A DNA stretch of 64,000 nucleotides from Bacteroidota bacterium (lineage in GTDB: Bacteria > Bacteroidota > Bacteroidia > Sphingobacteriales > Sphingobacteriaceae), in the NCBI GenBank assembly GCA_018828585.1, contig JAHJVW010000089.1, positions 18,292 to 82,291 of the forward strand, given 5' to 3'. Positions 63,866 to 64,000 of this stretch are shown here, one piece after another; the stretch's first letter is position 1, and the number at the start of each line of letters is the position of its first letter. The position numbers and the translations under genes are program-made. Under the pieces are notes generated by a model. That model saw only the letters and a program-made list of their open reading frames with translations. It did not search any database and was not told the origin of the DNA.

Positions 63866-64000
63866 TAAAATTTATTTTAGTTTGAGTTTGGAGCTTTAAA
63901 TTATGAATTTAATTTCAGCTGTAATAAATGAGTCGATTTTTTATGAAATCCTTAATATTTATACGAAAAAGGACGGTTATAAATTATAATTTTATTAAAA

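Noticed and set aside
1..64000. tRNA, rRNA, tmRNA, RNase P RNA or SRP RNA genes
   Set aside because: No cloverleaf-like or conserved RNA core was seen in any gap, and the gaps are short. A covariance-model scan would be decisive.
1..64000. CRISPR arrays, insertion sequences, integrases or prophage genes
   Set aside because: No regularly spaced direct repeats, transposase, recombinase or phage structural gene is present. Gene content and codon style look uniform.

Overview
The window reads as a gene-dense, AT-rich stretch of ordinary chromosome from a member of the Bacteroidota, most likely a Pedobacter-like member of the Sphingobacteriaceae. The support is a PorP/SprF protein with two giant PKD proteins carrying the gliding-motility-type C-terminal sorting domain (type IX secretion), promoters with the Bacteroidota -7 element TAnnTTTG, few Shine-Dalgarno sequences, a type B L31 protein, and families such as DUF5723, DUF4397 and YdeI/OmpD-associated proteins. 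I found no rRNA, tRNA, CRISPR array, prophage, insertion sequence or plasmid gene. No gap between genes exceeds about 280 bases.

Layout. 1-3285 (+): a gene tail, a small membrane protein and clpB. 3386-9872 (-): a TetR-controlled tripartite RND efflux operon (tetR, tolC-like, adaptor, RND pump). 10046-12024 (+): purB and a NifU-like Fe-S protein. 12082-17644 (-): an XRE regulator, mpl, an SGNH lipoprotein, prmA, tpiA, a GlmU-like acyl/nucleotidyltransferase and ribosomal protein L31; the block from the GlmU-like gene to mpl is tightly packed. 17833-18234 (-): methylmalonyl-CoA epimerase. 18350-20502 (+): iscS-iscU-iscA. 20619-25203 (+): acyl-CoA ligase, MFS transporter, YceH, a lipoprotein. 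25422-27483 (+): lysS and a 69-residue orphan. 27554-29331: a TPR membrane protein (-), ung (+), an Lrp regulator (-). 29481-32939 (+): a DtxR/MntR-type regulator, a Nramp transporter fused to a universal-stress domain, and an outer-membrane protein, behind a perfect 20-bp palindrome. 32944-38968: cyanophycinase-like protein (-), smpB (+), pcm (-), a secreted barrel-like protein (+), priA and DUF423 (-). 39066-42189 (+): a two-gene envelope pair. 42186-43744 (-): rpmH-rnpA-yidD-tsaB. 43828-44244 (-): mscL. 44389-45858 (+): rpoN. 45960-54140 (-): the type IX secretion block. 54315-57710: a DbpA-like helicase (-), an rRNA/tRNA 2'-O-methyltransferase, a YdeI-like protein and a DUF4397 lipoprotein (+). 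57868-63865 (-): gltD and gltB.

Most of the content is housekeeping: protein quality control (ClpB, SmpB, Pcm), Fe-S assembly, translation, replication restart, nitrogen assimilation and cell-wall recycling. The accessory biology lies in the RND efflux operon, the metal-uptake locus, the surface-protein block and several envelope proteins of unknown function. I did not find a clearly new multi-gene system. The best leads are the two tandem IgGFc-like/PKD surface proteins with their own PorP partner, the Nramp-USP locus with its operator, a 10-G tract inside yidD, a symmetric promoter palindrome at smpB, and a divergent promoter pair placed so close to both start codons that the mRNAs may be leaderless.
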